DNA of 64,000 nt from Butyrivibrio sp. GTDB taxonomy: Bacteria; Bacillota; Clostridia; Lachnospirales; Lachnospiraceae. The position numbers were made by a program, and so were the translations under genes. Of the stretch, positions 39,468 through 50,844 are shown one piece after another. The stretch covers positions 1 to 64,000 of the forward strand of contig SVGC01000015.1 of the NCBI GenBank assembly GCA_015056495.1. The letters are read 5' to 3'. Numbering within the stretch: position 1 is the stretch's first letter; the number at the start of each line of letters is the position of its first letter. The notes beneath the pieces were generated by a model. That model saw only the letters and a list, made by a program, of their open reading frames with translations. It was not told the DNA's origin and searched no databases.

Positions 39468-41498
39468 TTATTCCTGAACGTTGTAATAATTTGTATTTTC
39501 CTTGAATGGTGTAAATTCTTTACCGCCGCCGTTGTAGAACTTACCAAAGAATTCTACGTATTCAAGACGGTTGGTATGAACGTATGCACCAAGGGCATTT
39601 ATCAGCAGGTTCAAGGTATGTCCTAAAAGGAATACTACGATGAAAAGCACTATTCCTACAGGTCCGTTGCCTGCCATGGTTCCCATCTGGTTAAATACCT
39701 GAGAGATAACTGCTGTAGCAAGTCCAAGAGCAAGAAGTCTTGAATATGAAAGCACGTCACTTAAGTAACTACTGATTCCATACAGTGCATACAGACCTTT
39801 CAAGATACGTTTGAATGGGTTCCTTGATTCTCTTCCACCAAACAGGATGATTCCTACTGCACCTATAAGAGCCATGACCATCATGACTGTTCCAAATACA
39901 GGTGGCAGATTGAGGTTAAGTCCAAACATTGAAGCTATCATATCAGTTGTAAGAAGAAGTCCTACACATCCGATAAGGAGCATGTACCAGAACAGTACAT
40001 CATATATAGCATCAAGTATCTTGCCCTGTTTGATATCCATGTATGCCAGAACTCCAAGTCCTGTAAACATGTGGATGAGTCCGATTATGAATGCAAATCC
40101 AAGCATTCTGATTGGTTCTTTGATGGTATCAAACCATACAGGTGCAAATGGGAAGTAATTAGGAACTTCAGTCACACCAAAGAATGTGGTAGCAATCTTG
40201 GTAGCCGCATCTCCAAAGAAACTTCCGAACATAACACCCCAGAACAGTGTTCCGATACCGCATCCAAGCAGCATCCTGATGAAATCAGCTGTTCCTTTTT
40301 CCATGTTCTTGTTTTTAGCAAGGACAACGGCACAGAATATGATCATGATCAGACCGTATCCCGCATCAGATAACATCAGACCAAATAAGCAATAGTAGAA
40401 AAGTGAAGCTACAAATGTAGGATCGATCTCAAACTTATTTGGAAGTGAATATCCTGCTACAACGCCTTCTACAGGGGTTGCATACCAGTTGTTCTTAAGT
40501 TTTACCGGCGGATCTTCACTTGGGTCCGGATCTTTTAATTCAATACAGCAGTCAAATCTTGATTCAAGAAGTGACTGTAAAGCGTTTGCATCTTTTGCTG
40601 GAATATATCCGTCAATAAGGAATACACGCTTGGTTTGAGATAGACCACTGATGATCTCGTATTTATCAGATCTCATCTTGAAGTAATCAATAATGAACTT
40701 CAGGTCATCTCTTCTTGAAGCATAGGAAGCTATCTTATCTTTTGTGCTTTCTTCAGCCTCATGAAGTTTACTTAATCTGTTCTGCAATTCGGCTGACATG
40801 GTGGTTGGAACACCTCCAGATACTACCGGTCTTGCAAAATTCATTCGACGCAGTGCTTCTTCAAGAGTAGCAGCGTCATTTTTGTGACATACGATGAGTA
40901 CGCATGTCTGCTCAGATGATGCACTTACTATCGACACATCAACGCCTTCAACTGTTGGAGCATTTTTATGTATGTCCTCCAGTATCTGCTGCATTGACTG
41001 TTCATTTGGCAGTGTACCTACAAAGGCTTTTGTAGTCTTGGTTCCCGCAAATTCCAGTGGCAGTTCAAACTGCATCCATGGAGAAAGTGCTTCCAGCTGT
41101 GCTTCATATTTAGGTATATCAGCCTGGATCTCTGCACGCTTTTTAGCAAGTGCATTGATGTCATATACCATTTCCATGATCTTTTCACGCTGGGCTGTGT
41201 GGGTCTGATAGTCCGTCAGAGACATCTTTTCTCTTCCGGCAAACATTCCACCGCCGCCCTGTGGTGGCACAACTGCATCCACTACTCCGAGAGCCTGTGT
41301 GGCAAGGACAACGTTCTTGTCAAAAGTTGTCTTGGCACTGGACATGTCGATATGTTTAAAAACGTCATTCTCTTCATCTTCGTCAGCTTTTGTTGTTGTG
41401 ATCTGCAATGCGCCCTTGCGCTGCAGAAGTTCCAGCATCTGCTTTCTGTCTTTTCTAAGACCGATGATAAGAACTCGTTTCATTGGCAATACAGACAT
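39468..41498 (-). CDS. ntpI: V-type ATP synthase subunit I
   Basis: Cytosolic N-terminal and polytopic C-terminal half; GYGLIMI, LSYSRLLALGLATAVISQVFN. Confidence 0.94.
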   Translation of the reverse strand: MSVLPMKRVLIIGLRKDRKQMLELLQRKGALQITTTKADEDEENDVFKHIDMSSAKTTFDKNVVLATQALGVVDAVVPPQGGGGMFAGREKMSLTDYQTHTAQREKIMEMVYDINALAKKRAEIQADIPKYEAQLEALSPWMQFELPLEFAGTKTTKAFVGTLPNEQSMQQILEDIHKNAPTVEGVDVSIVSASSEQTCVLIVCHKNDAATLEEALRRMNFARPVVSGGVPTTMSAELQNRLSKLHEAEESTKDKIASYASRRDDLKFIIDYFKMRSDKYEIISGLSQTKRVFLIDGYIPAKDANALQSLLESRFDCCIELKDPDPSEDPPVKLKNNWYATPVEGVVAGYSLPNKFEIDPTFVASLFYYCLFGLMLSDAGYGLIMIIFCAVVLAKNKNMEKGTADFIRMLLGCGIGTLFWGVMFGSFFGDAATKIATTFFGVTEVPNYFPFAPVWFDTIKEPIRMLGFAFIIGLIHMFTGLGVLAYMDIKQGKILDAIYDVLFWYMLLIGCVGLLLTTDMIASMFGLNLNLPPVFGTVMMVMALIGAVGIILFGGRESRNPFKRILKGLYALYGISSYLSDVLSYSRLLALGLATAVISQVFNQMGTMAGNGPVGIVLFIVVFLLGHTLNLLINALGAYVHTNRLEYVEFFGKFYNGGGKEFTPFKENTNYYNVQE

Positions 41499-41545
41499 GA
41501 ATTACCCTCCTTTCTTATCTTTATAGTATTTAATTAAAAAACGGA

Positions 41546-41905
41546 TCAAATCAGAGCATCTACAATTGCTTTAACAGCGTCATTCTCCTTCTGGGATACA
41601 GCTTCTTTAAGCTTGGCAATCTCAGCAGTAGCTTCTTCCTTTGCTTTTGTGATGATCGATTCATTTTGTGCACTGGCGTTTTCTAATGAAGCTGCACCTT
41701 CTTTTCTGGCAGCATCAATGCGAGCTTTGATCATTTCCTCAGCTTCTTTTTTAGCTGTGTCAACAATTTCAATCGCTTTTGCCTTTGCTTCTTTTTCTTT
41801 AACAGAAGCGGTGTTTTCAGCTTCACGAATAGCCTGAATTGATTCCTGTGCCAATGAGTTTACCTCCTTTTCCGTTATTTTATGTGTGATTATTTGATAA
41901 CGCAC
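41546..41905 (-). CDS. V-type ATPase peripheral-stalk subunit G/H-like
   Basis: 119 aa Ala/Glu/Lys coiled coil at the head of the V-ATPase operon. Confidence 0.75.
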   Translation of the reverse strand: MRYQIITHKITEKEVNSLAQESIQAIREAENTASVKEKEAKAKAIEIVDTAKKEAEEMIKARIDAARKEGAASLENASAQNESIITKAKEEATAEIAKLKEAVSQKENDAVKAIVDALI

Positions 41906-42139
41906 TATAACATATTAATTTTATCGCACAAAGTAGCCAAAAACAATAAATTTGTATGTACAAAAGGCGCAAAACGCTCAAATTTAATAATTTATTTATA
42001 CTATTTTTACCGAACTATCAAATTAAAGCATGGAATCTAGTAATCTTATGAACTAATTTGAACTGTATTTTGTATTTTTTTACTAATTAGACTTTTTGGG
42101 ATTTAATATTCAAAGCTATTATGGGAAGTGAAATAAGAA

Positions 42140-42168
42140 AGAGACTTCCGAATTATTCGAAAGTCTCT
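42140..42168 (-). terminator. Hairpin downstream of F-ATPase atpC
   Basis: agagacttccgaat / attcgaaagtctct stem, minus-strand T-rich flank. Confidence 0.65.
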
Positions 42169-42190
42169 GAAAACTTAGATCAATTTTTAA

Positions 42191-42631
42191 TTAATCAAGA
42201 TTGATATTTTTGGATGTGGAGTATTTAAGTCTTGTCAAAGCTCTTGCCATTGCTGCCTGTGACATTTGATGCTCACGTATGGACTGTTCCTGACGCAGGT
42301 GTTCCTGTGCAAGCTCGAGGGCTTCTGTTGCTCTCCTCTTATCGATTTCTTCAGGCAACTCGCAGGTGTCAACAAAAATGGTGCATCTGTTGTTGGCATA
42401 CTGAGCTGATCCAAGGCTTACAATAGCTTCAATCCAGCTTCCATCTTCTTTTTGTATCCTTATCTGTCCATCATATATAGCTAGGAACATCTCTTCATGG
42501 TGAGCAAGGAATGCCATTTCACCGTCGATACAAGGAAGTACGACAGCTCTGCATTTTCCGTCGTAAAATACACCATTTACAGACACTACTTTCAGATGAA
42601 ACAGATGAGCATCTACATTTGATTCCTGCAT
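42191..42631 (-). CDS. atpC: F-type ATP synthase subunit epsilon
   Basis: FHLKVVSVNGVFYDGKCRAVVLPCIDGEMAFLAHHEEMFLAI; downstream of atpD. Confidence 0.88.
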   Translation of the reverse strand: MQESNVDAHLFHLKVVSVNGVFYDGKCRAVVLPCIDGEMAFLAHHEEMFLAIYDGQIRIQKEDGSWIEAIVSLGSAQYANNRCTIFVDTCELPEEIDKRRATEALELAQEHLRQEQSIREHQMSQAAMARALTRLKYSTSKNINLD

Positions 42632-42648
42632 AGTTCTTACTCCATATA

Positions 42649-44061
<1,413 letters not shown>

Positions 44062-44994
44062 TTAAGTCTGCATTTTTTGCAGGGTTTCCTGACTACGTTT
44101 TAGAGCCTTGGCACCGCTGACTACTTCTGTTATCTCCTGAGTGATCTTGGCCTGTCTTTCTCTGTTAAAGAGGACTGACAGATCATGTATCATGCTCTGA
44201 GCGTTTTTATTAGCAGTGTCCATTGCCATCATTCTCGAATTCTGTACAGCGCAGAAGGATTCAACTAATGCACCGTATATAAATCCATCTATATAGTTAG
44301 GAACAATATTGTCTAGAATTGCTTCAGGGCTTGGTTCCATGAGGAATTCCTCATTGTACACCCCGAGAGCCGACATTTTTTCTTCTTCCATCCTTGATTT
44401 CTGAATGATCTCAAGTGGTAGTAGTTTTTGTATAAGAGTCTCAGAAACTACTGAATTCTTAACTCTTGTATATATGACGTATACTTCCTCAACTTCACGG
44501 TTAAAATAGTCATCCAGGATCGCTCCTGTAATGTGTCTGGCTCTTGAAAGAGTCGGATGCTGAGCCGTGTAACGAAAGGCTTCGTCAATTTCCATGCCTC
44601 TGCTTGTGAAGTACTGTCTTCCGATCTCACCTACAACATAGAGCTTGTAGGTTCCACCGTTTTCTTTGATCTGTTGTTCTGCAAGCTTGATAACGTTGTG
44701 GTTATAAGCTCCTGCCATGCCTTTATCATCGGTGATCACCAGATAGGCACGTCTCTTTCTTTCTTCCGGAATATCTTCGAAAGTCTCTAAAAAGATGTTG
44801 TGAGTATCAGGTGGTACGTGTCTTGCAACTCGGGAGATAAGTGCCTGCAGTCCGAAGAAAAATGGTTCGGTCTGTTCCAGTACTTTTTTGGCTTTACGAA
44901 GCTTATTTGAGGAAATCATATACATCGCATTTGTGATCTTCATCGTATCTTCAACGCTTTTGATACGATCTTTAATTTCCTTAATATTAGCCAA
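44062..44994 (-). CDS. atpG: F-type ATP synthase subunit gamma
   Basis: KEIKDRIKSVEDTMKITNAMYMISSNKLRKAK; C-terminal NRERQAKITQEITEVVSGAKAL. Confidence 0.94.
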   Translation of the reverse strand: MANIKEIKDRIKSVEDTMKITNAMYMISSNKLRKAKKVLEQTEPFFFGLQALISRVARHVPPDTHNIFLETFEDIPEERKRRAYLVITDDKGMAGAYNHNVIKLAEQQIKENGGTYKLYVVGEIGRQYFTSRGMEIDEAFRYTAQHPTLSRARHITGAILDDYFNREVEEVYVIYTRVKNSVVSETLIQKLLPLEIIQKSRMEEEKMSALGVYNEEFLMEPSPEAILDNIVPNYIDGFIYGALVESFCAVQNSRMMAMDTANKNAQSMIHDLSVLFNRERQAKITQEITEVVSGAKALKRSQETLQKMQT

Positions 44995-45023
44995 ATCTAA
45001 GCCTCCTGTAATTCGAAGAAAAC

Positions 45024-46814
45024 TTATTTGTTACTATCGTATATTTTACGGAAATCATCTGCTGCCTTGAGGATCATATTTTTAAGATCATCTTGAAGGT
45101 CTTTAGATTCAACGATTTCAGTTACAATATCTTTTTCGTTTTCTTCAAAGTATTCCAGCATAGCTTTGCGGTATGCCTTAACTTCTTTTACCGGTATGTC
45201 ATCCATCTTGCCCGCATTGGCTACTACCAGTGTTATTACCATCTGGACCATTGTGAATGGGTTACCCAGAGGCTGTTTGAGCAGTTCCATAAGAACTCTT
45301 CCATGATCCAGCTGTGCTTTGGTTGCATCATCCAGATCAGAACTGAACTGTGTGAATACAGCCATCTCACGATACTGAGCAAGGTCGATACGTATACTTC
45401 CAGAAGCTTTTTTCATAGCTTTGGTCTGGGCAGATGATCCAACTCGGGATACTGATAATCCGACGTTTACAGCCGGTCTCATTCCTTCGAAGAACAGATC
45501 TGATTCCAGATATATCTGACCATCTGTAATTGAGATTACATTGGTAGGGATATAAGATGATACGTCGCCTGCCTGTGTCTCAATGATAGGAAGTGCAGTA
45601 ATAGAACCGCCGCCAAGAGCATCTGACAATCTGCTTGAACGCTCCAGCAGTCTTGAATGCAGATAGAATACATCTCCAGGATATGCTTCACGTCCAGGTG
45701 AGCGCTCCAGAAGAAGTGATAATGCTCTATATGCTACGGCATGCTTGGAGAGATCATCATATACTATAAGTACGTCTTTGCCCTGATGCATGAAGTATTC
45801 TGCAAGGGCTGTTCCTGCGTACGGCGCTATATATTGAAGCGGAGCCGGTTCTGACGCTGTTGCACTGACGATAGTGGTATATTCCATAGCGCCTGCATTG
45901 GTAAGTGTCTGAACAAGCTTGGCTATTGTTGACTCTTTCTGTCCTATTCCAACGTAGATACATATTACGTCTTTGCCCTTCTGATTCATGATGGTATCAA
46001 GAGCAATCGACGTCTTTCCGGTCTGTCTGTCACCAATGATAAGCTCACGCTGACCACGACCTATCGGGAACATTGTATCAATTGATAATATTCCTGTTTC
46101 CATAGGCTCTTTGACAGACTGTCTCTCTACTATACCTGGAGCTGGCTGCTCAACAGGTCTGTAGTCAGACTCACGTATATCGCCTTTACCATCAATCGGT
46201 TCACCAAGAGCATTGATAACTCTTCCGACAAATTCATCACCAACAGGCACACCTGCCTGCTTATATGTTCTTGCCGCTCTTGAACCCTGACGAAGTTTTT
46301 CATCAGAGCCAAAAAGGATACAACCAACGTGATCATCACGAATATCCTGGACCATTCCTTTGGTTCCATCTTCAAACTGAATGATCTCACCATAGAATGC
46401 GTGTCCGATTCCTCGTACATTGGCAATACCATCACCAACCCACATGATATTTCCAACTTCTCTGTCCTGGACCTGAAGGTCAAAATTGATGACCTTATCT
46501 TTTAGGATAGAAATGATATGTGAAGCCGGAACATCATCTGAATGTTTTGTACCCATAAGCTTTTCTCTGAGCTGCTGTGCACGTCCTGCATCGCTCCAGT
46601 CAAACTCATAGTTGCCACATTTTACGATGAAACCACCGCCAATGCTGCTATCTTCTATGATCTCACAGCTTATGTTCGGTACCCCTATAATTTTACAGAG
46701 TGATTCACTTATCTTTTTTACCTGCTCGCCAGAAGGCGCAGTACCTGCATAACGCAGGGTTGCTTTAGTGTAATCATCCTGCTGTGAATGCTTATCTTTC
46801 TTCATTTGAGCCAT
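45024..46814 (-). CDS. atpA: F-type ATP synthase subunit alpha with N-terminal extension resembling delta-subunit C-terminal domain
   Basis: 596 aa; canonical alpha (GDRQTGKTSIALD, YDDLSKHAVAYR, PGREAYPGDVFYLHSRLLERSS) preceded by ~85-95 aa APSGEQVKKISESLCKIIGVPNISCEIIEDSSIGGGFIVKCGNYEFDWSDAGRAQQLREKL. Confidence 0.93.
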   Translation of the reverse strand: MAQMKKDKHSQQDDYTKATLRYAGTAPSGEQVKKISESLCKIIGVPNISCEIIEDSSIGGGFIVKCGNYEFDWSDAGRAQQLREKLMGTKHSDDVPASHIISILKDKVINFDLQVQDREVGNIMWVGDGIANVRGIGHAFYGEIIQFEDGTKGMVQDIRDDHVGCILFGSDEKLRQGSRAARTYKQAGVPVGDEFVGRVINALGEPIDGKGDIRESDYRPVEQPAPGIVERQSVKEPMETGILSIDTMFPIGRGQRELIIGDRQTGKTSIALDTIMNQKGKDVICIYVGIGQKESTIAKLVQTLTNAGAMEYTTIVSATASEPAPLQYIAPYAGTALAEYFMHQGKDVLIVYDDLSKHAVAYRALSLLLERSPGREAYPGDVFYLHSRLLERSSRLSDALGGGSITALPIIETQAGDVSSYIPTNVISITDGQIYLESDLFFEGMRPAVNVGLSVSRVGSSAQTKAMKKASGSIRIDLAQYREMAVFTQFSSDLDDATKAQLDHGRVLMELLKQPLGNPFTMVQMVITLVVANAGKMDDIPVKEVKAYRKAMLEYFEENEKDIVTEIVESKDLQDDLKNMILKAADDFRKIYDSNK

Positions 46815-47301
46815 TATTTACACCTTTAGATTCCTCTATGAACTTGTCATACAGTAATTTATCGTATTCTTCAGAGTGACTTGTTGCTGCAATTTTAGAA
46901 GCTGCATCAACAACCATTTCCTTAAGTTCAGCCTCGTATATCTTTTTCTGGCGTTCACTTTCAAGCTTAGCATTGACTTTTGCTTCATCCAAAATGTCTA
47001 CTGCCTGCGAACGGGCATCACTTATTATCTTCTCATGCTCACGATATGCATCATCTTTGGACTGACGAAGCATTTCTTCCTTCTGGCTATTAAATGCATT
47101 TAGCTCATTCTCATACTTAAGCTTGGAATTCTCAGCCTCGATAGCTTTGGTCTTTGCTTCTTCGTTGAGATCATTGGCTTCCTGCTGACGAGCCTGAAGT
47201 ATCTTATCAACGCGTTTGAACAAAAAGATCCTGAATATGATGCATAGGAGTACTATGTTGATTACTGTATATAAAATGTTTGCAAAATCAATATCCAGCA
47301 C
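46792..47301 (-). CDS. atpF: F-type ATP synthase subunit b
   Basis: N-terminal TM plus long coiled coil; between c and alpha genes; overlaps atpA start by 23 bp. Confidence 0.92.
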   Translation of the reverse strand: MLDIDFANILYTVINIVLLCIIFRIFLFKRVDKILQARQQEANDLNEEAKTKAIEAENSKLKYENELNAFNSQKEEMLRQSKDDAYREHEKIISDARSQAVDILDEAKVNAKLESERQKKIYEAELKEMVVDAASKIAATSHSEEYDKLLYDKFIEESKGVNNGSNEER

Positions 47302-47328
47302 GGTTTTTTCCCCTTTACATTTCCAAGA

Positions 47329-47547
47329 TTACTTAACGAAAATTATCATAAGTGCTACTACCAATCCGTAGATAGCTGTTGCTTCTGCAAGAGCACATCC
47401 AAGAATGAGCATCATCATGATCTTACCACTTGCTTCAGGCTGCCTTGCTACTGCATCTGTTGCCTTCGCTGTTGCAATACCTATACCTATGCCTGCCCCT
47501 ATACCTGTAATAGCTGCTATACCTGCTCCAATTGCTGTTAAATCCAT
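47329..47547 (-). CDS. atpE: F-type ATP synthase subunit c
   Basis: 72 aa hairpin, [12 protein letters not shown] loop, [16 protein letters not shown]. Confidence 0.95.
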   Translation of the reverse strand: MDLTAIGAGIAAITGIGAGIGIGIATAKATDAVARQPEASGKIMMMLILGCALAEATAIYGLVVALMIIFVK

Positions 47548-47608
47548 TTTTAATTCTCCCTTCTTAAATAGATGTGTTAATGATCTGATATATGTTAACT
47601 GTTATCAG

Positions 47609-48331
47609 TTACTCGGCCTCTTCCTCAGTAGCTTCTGAGATGTAAAGAGATGTCAGGAATATAAATACATATGCCTGAATGATTCCATCAAAGAACTCGA
47701 AGTATAGACTGACAACTGTTGGAACACCGATAGGAATTACCATTCGTATCAATTCCATGATAACTGTGGCACCAAGGATATTTCCAAAGAGTCGCATACA
47801 TAGTGACAATGGTTTGATACCAATCTCAAGTATGTTCATCGGAGTTATGATCCAGATAGGTTGTGTGAATGACTTAAGCCATCCTCTTGGGCCTCTTTTT
47901 CTGATTCCTGCTACTTCCACCAGGATAATGCTCATAAGAGCCAGTGCTATTGTGATATTCAGGTCCATTGTAGGTGGTGTAAGTCCAAATACACCTGCAA
48001 GGTTACAAAAAGCGATGAATATCATGACGCTTATCAGATATTCCACATATTCGCTTCCGCCGGGTCCTACCAGTCCTGAAACAAGGTTTCTTAAGCCTAC
48101 AACAATAGCTTCAGCCATGGCCTGTCTCTTGCTGATACCATGAAGCTTCATGCCACTTGTAAGTATCAGGCACAAAAGAAGACACAGTACGATCACTCCC
48201 CATGAAATAACAATTGATTTATTGATATCCCAGAATCCTTCCGGAAAGAAAGGAACATTCACATGAATAGCCGTTTTATCTTCTGTCAGAAGTGCATTTA
48301 ATTCTTCACCAATATTCATGTTTGCCTCCAA
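47609..48331 (-). CDS. atpB: F-type ATP synthase subunit a
   Basis: LSLCMRLFGNILGATVIMELI, FDGIIQAYVFIFLTSLYISEA. Confidence 0.95.
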   Translation of the reverse strand: MEANMNIGEELNALLTEDKTAIHVNVPFFPEGFWDINKSIVISWGVIVLCLLLCLILTSGMKLHGISKRQAMAEAIVVGLRNLVSGLVGPGGSEYVEYLISVMIFIAFCNLAGVFGLTPPTMDLNITIALALMSIILVEVAGIRKRGPRGWLKSFTQPIWIITPMNILEIGIKPLSLCMRLFGNILGATVIMELIRMVIPIGVPTVVSLYFEFFDGIIQAYVFIFLTSLYISEATEEEAE

Positions 48332-48520
48332 GTAAAATTTGTTGAAAATTCAATAAGTTTTGCAACTATAGGGTCATTATAGAGCATATTGACAGAAAAG
48401 ATAAGCCGAAATTTGGAAGTCATCTGCAAATATTCTTAGTTACTTTTAAACCTTGATAATTCAACATTCATGTAATGTTGCATAAATTATTAAAACCTTT
48501 TACGTAAGTAATATTGCACA

Positions 48521-48564
48521 AATAAAGCCTGAAAACTAAGAAAAATCTTAACTATCAGGCTTTA
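48521..48564 (-). terminator. Hairpin downstream of the 83-aa ORF
   Basis: aaagcctga ... tcaggcttt stem with inner taag/ctta. Confidence 0.6.
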
Positions 48565-48572
48565 TACGTCTT

Positions 48573-48824
48573 TTATAATAACTCTACAGGCTCTTGTGAA
48601 AAATCTGCAAACCCGTTCTGGTACAGCTTTTGAACGAATTCCAGAGCTCTTGTTCCTGATGTTTCTATATCAACATTTTCGCGATAAATGTACTTGATAG
48701 AGTCTCCATCAGCAATAATGAAGTTAACCTGAGTTCCAATGATCTGTCCGGTTCCTACATCCATAGGCACAACTTCAACAGAATCAACCTCTTTTAGAAC
48801 ACCCGAATCAAACAATACCCTCAT
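48573..48824 (-). CDS. Hypothetical protein, 83 aa
   Basis: ORF with upstream aaaggag-type RBS and own terminator; family not recognised. Confidence 0.6.
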   Translation of the reverse strand: MRVLFDSGVLKEVDSVEVVPMDVGTGQIIGTQVNFIIADGDSIKYIYRENVDIETSGTRALEFVQKLYQNGFADFSQEPVELL

Positions 48825-49033
48825 ATATAATCTCCTTTGCTTATAAATATATATCCAAGTACTTCTCTATTATAAATTTGATGCACGCAATAAACCATAA
48901 ACAAAGCATAAAATATTCGTTAAAACGTTGATAAAATAGTTTCTCCCGGTGCAAGAAAAGTGTTGACCGGCCTTTGTTATTGCTGATACAATTATAATTG
49001 TTAAGAAAATATTACAAATAGAGGGGAGTTCAG

Positions 49034-50713
49034 ATGTTGAAAAAAGGTTTGAAATGGATCATCGGCGCTGCTGCCACTGTCCTTACTGTTGCTGCTCTGG
49101 CTCTTGTACCATCTGCAGGTAAGACTGCTCATGCTGCAAGTGAAGTTGCATTCGGAATCGATGTAGCAAAGTATCAGGGTAACATCAATTGGCAACAGGT
49201 TAAAGCCAGTGGTGTTCAATTTGCTTTCATAAGAGTGGGGACAACGAAAAAGGGGTTGGACGAGCAGTTCGTCAACAATATCAATGGTGCTAATGCAGCC
49301 GGCGTAAGAGCTGGTGTATACATCTATTCATACGCAACAAATGCTGAACAGGCAGCTGCAGAGGCCAATCAGGTACTTCAATGGGTAGCTCCATACACAG
49401 TTTCTTTTCCTATTGCATTTGATATAGAAGATTCTGTACAGAAGGGTCTTTCTACTGCACAGCTTCAGGAGATCATCAATACTTTCTGCGGTATCATAAA
49501 CGGCCAGGGATATCAGCCTATCGTATATTCAAGCCGCAACTGGTTTACACAGAGGATCGGTGATACATCCTGGGATAAATGGATCGCACAGTACAATACA
49601 AGTCTTGTTTACCCTGGTACATATGCCTGCTGGCAGTCAAGCAGCCATGGCACTATAAATGGTATCAGTACACGAGTTGATGTGGATCACCTGTACAAGG
49701 ATTATTTCAGTATGATGCCTCAGGAAGGCTTTACTTCAAGGGATGGCAAAACATACTACTACCACAACTATCGTAGGATGAGCGGCTGGATCAATCTCAG
49801 CGGTGCCAAATATCTGGCAGATGCTGATGGTGTCATCCAGACAGGTTGGTACAATGACGGAACATATACCTATTATCTGAATCCTTCTGCAGGCGGACTT
49901 GCAAGCGTTGGATTTGCAGATATTGATGGTAACAGATATTACTTCGATGAAAATGGTTATCTTCGCACCGGACTTCTTAATATAGGCGAGCAGTATTATT
50001 ATGCTGATGCTACCGGTGTTCTTCACAAGGGCTTTGTAACTCTTGAAGATGGTATCAGATATTTTGATGATGAATATGTAATGCATACCGGTCTTACAGA
50101 AGTTGGCGGCAAGCTGTATTATCTTGGAGATAACGGTATCATGAGAACCGGCATGATTGGTCTTGATACAGGTCTATACTACTTTGGTGTAGACGGCAGT
50201 GCTATTACAGGTTGGTACAATGATGAGCAGGGCAGAAGGTTCTATTTTGCAGATAATCACACAGCAGTCACAGGTCTTCAGACAATTGATAAGGCTACAT
50301 ACCTCTTCAATGCAGACGGTACAATGTTTGTAGGCTGGTCTGGAGAAATTACAGCAAGATATTACTTCGGCGCTGATGGTAAGATGCTCACAGGATGGCA
50401 GACAATCGACGGACAGGTATATTACTTTGCTGAGAATGGTGTGATGGTAACAGGTCTTGCTACTATCGGTAAGAATGTATATTACCTTGAGCCACTTGAT
50501 GGTCACAGAACTATCGGATGGGTTTGTCTTGCTGATGGTTACAGATATTTCGATGCTAACGACGGTCACATGCTTGTAAATATGACAGCTGTACTTGATG
50601 GCGTTGAATGCACATTTGATAAGAATGGTCTTTTAGTTGCACCAGAGGGTTGGGTTCCTGGAACACCTGCTCCTGCAGCTACAGAGAGTACAACAGCTAC
50701 TTCCGGTCAGTAA
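49034..50713 (+). CDS. Secreted GH25 lysozyme with C-terminal choline/cell-wall-binding-type repeats
   Basis: Signal peptide; GIDVAKYQGNINWQQVKASGVQFAFIRVG, AFDIED; repeated GxxYYFxxxGxxxTGW units. Confidence 0.95.
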   Translation: MLKKGLKWIIGAAATVLTVAALALVPSAGKTAHAASEVAFGIDVAKYQGNINWQQVKASGVQFAFIRVGTTKKGLDEQFVNNINGANAAGVRAGVYIYSYATNAEQAAAEANQVLQWVAPYTVSFPIAFDIEDSVQKGLSTAQLQEIINTFCGIINGQGYQPIVYSSRNWFTQRIGDTSWDKWIAQYNTSLVYPGTYACWQSSSHGTINGISTRVDVDHLYKDYFSMMPQEGFTSRDGKTYYYHNYRRMSGWINLSGAKYLADADGVIQTGWYNDGTYTYYLNPSAGGLASVGFADIDGNRYYFDENGYLRTGLLNIGEQYYYADATGVLHKGFVTLEDGIRYFDDEYVMHTGLTEVGGKLYYLGDNGIMRTGMIGLDTGLYYFGVDGSAITGWYNDEQGRRFYFADNHTAVTGLQTIDKATYLFNADGTMFVGWSGEITARYYFGADGKMLTGWQTIDGQVYYFAENGVMVTGLATIGKNVYYLEPLDGHRTIGWVCLADGYRYFDANDGHMLVNMTAVLDGVECTFDKNGLLVAPEGWVPGTPAPAATESTTATSGQ

Positions 50714-50730
50714 TAAATATGTGAATAATA

Positions 50731-50776
50731 AAGCTCTCCTGATTTGATTGATGATCAAAATCGGGAGAGCTTTTTT
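50731..50776 (+). terminator. Rho-independent terminator after GH25 gene
   Basis: aagctctcctgattt ... aaaatcgggagagctttttt. Confidence 0.85.
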
Positions 50777-50844
50777 AATGGTTATTTTTTAATAATCTTA
50801 GATTGATTGTTTTTGTATTATATAGTTCTATATCTGTTTCTATA

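Noticed and set aside
41920-42135. Possible small RNA or promoter element in the V-/F-ATPase intergenic region
   Set aside because: AT-rich with no defined stem other than the atpC-proximal hairpin; not enough evidence.
46792-46814. Missing atpH explained by a hidden or frameshifted delta ORF between atpF and atpA
   Set aside because: atpF and atpA overlap by 23 bp and atpA is open across the whole delta-like segment; there is no space for another ORF.
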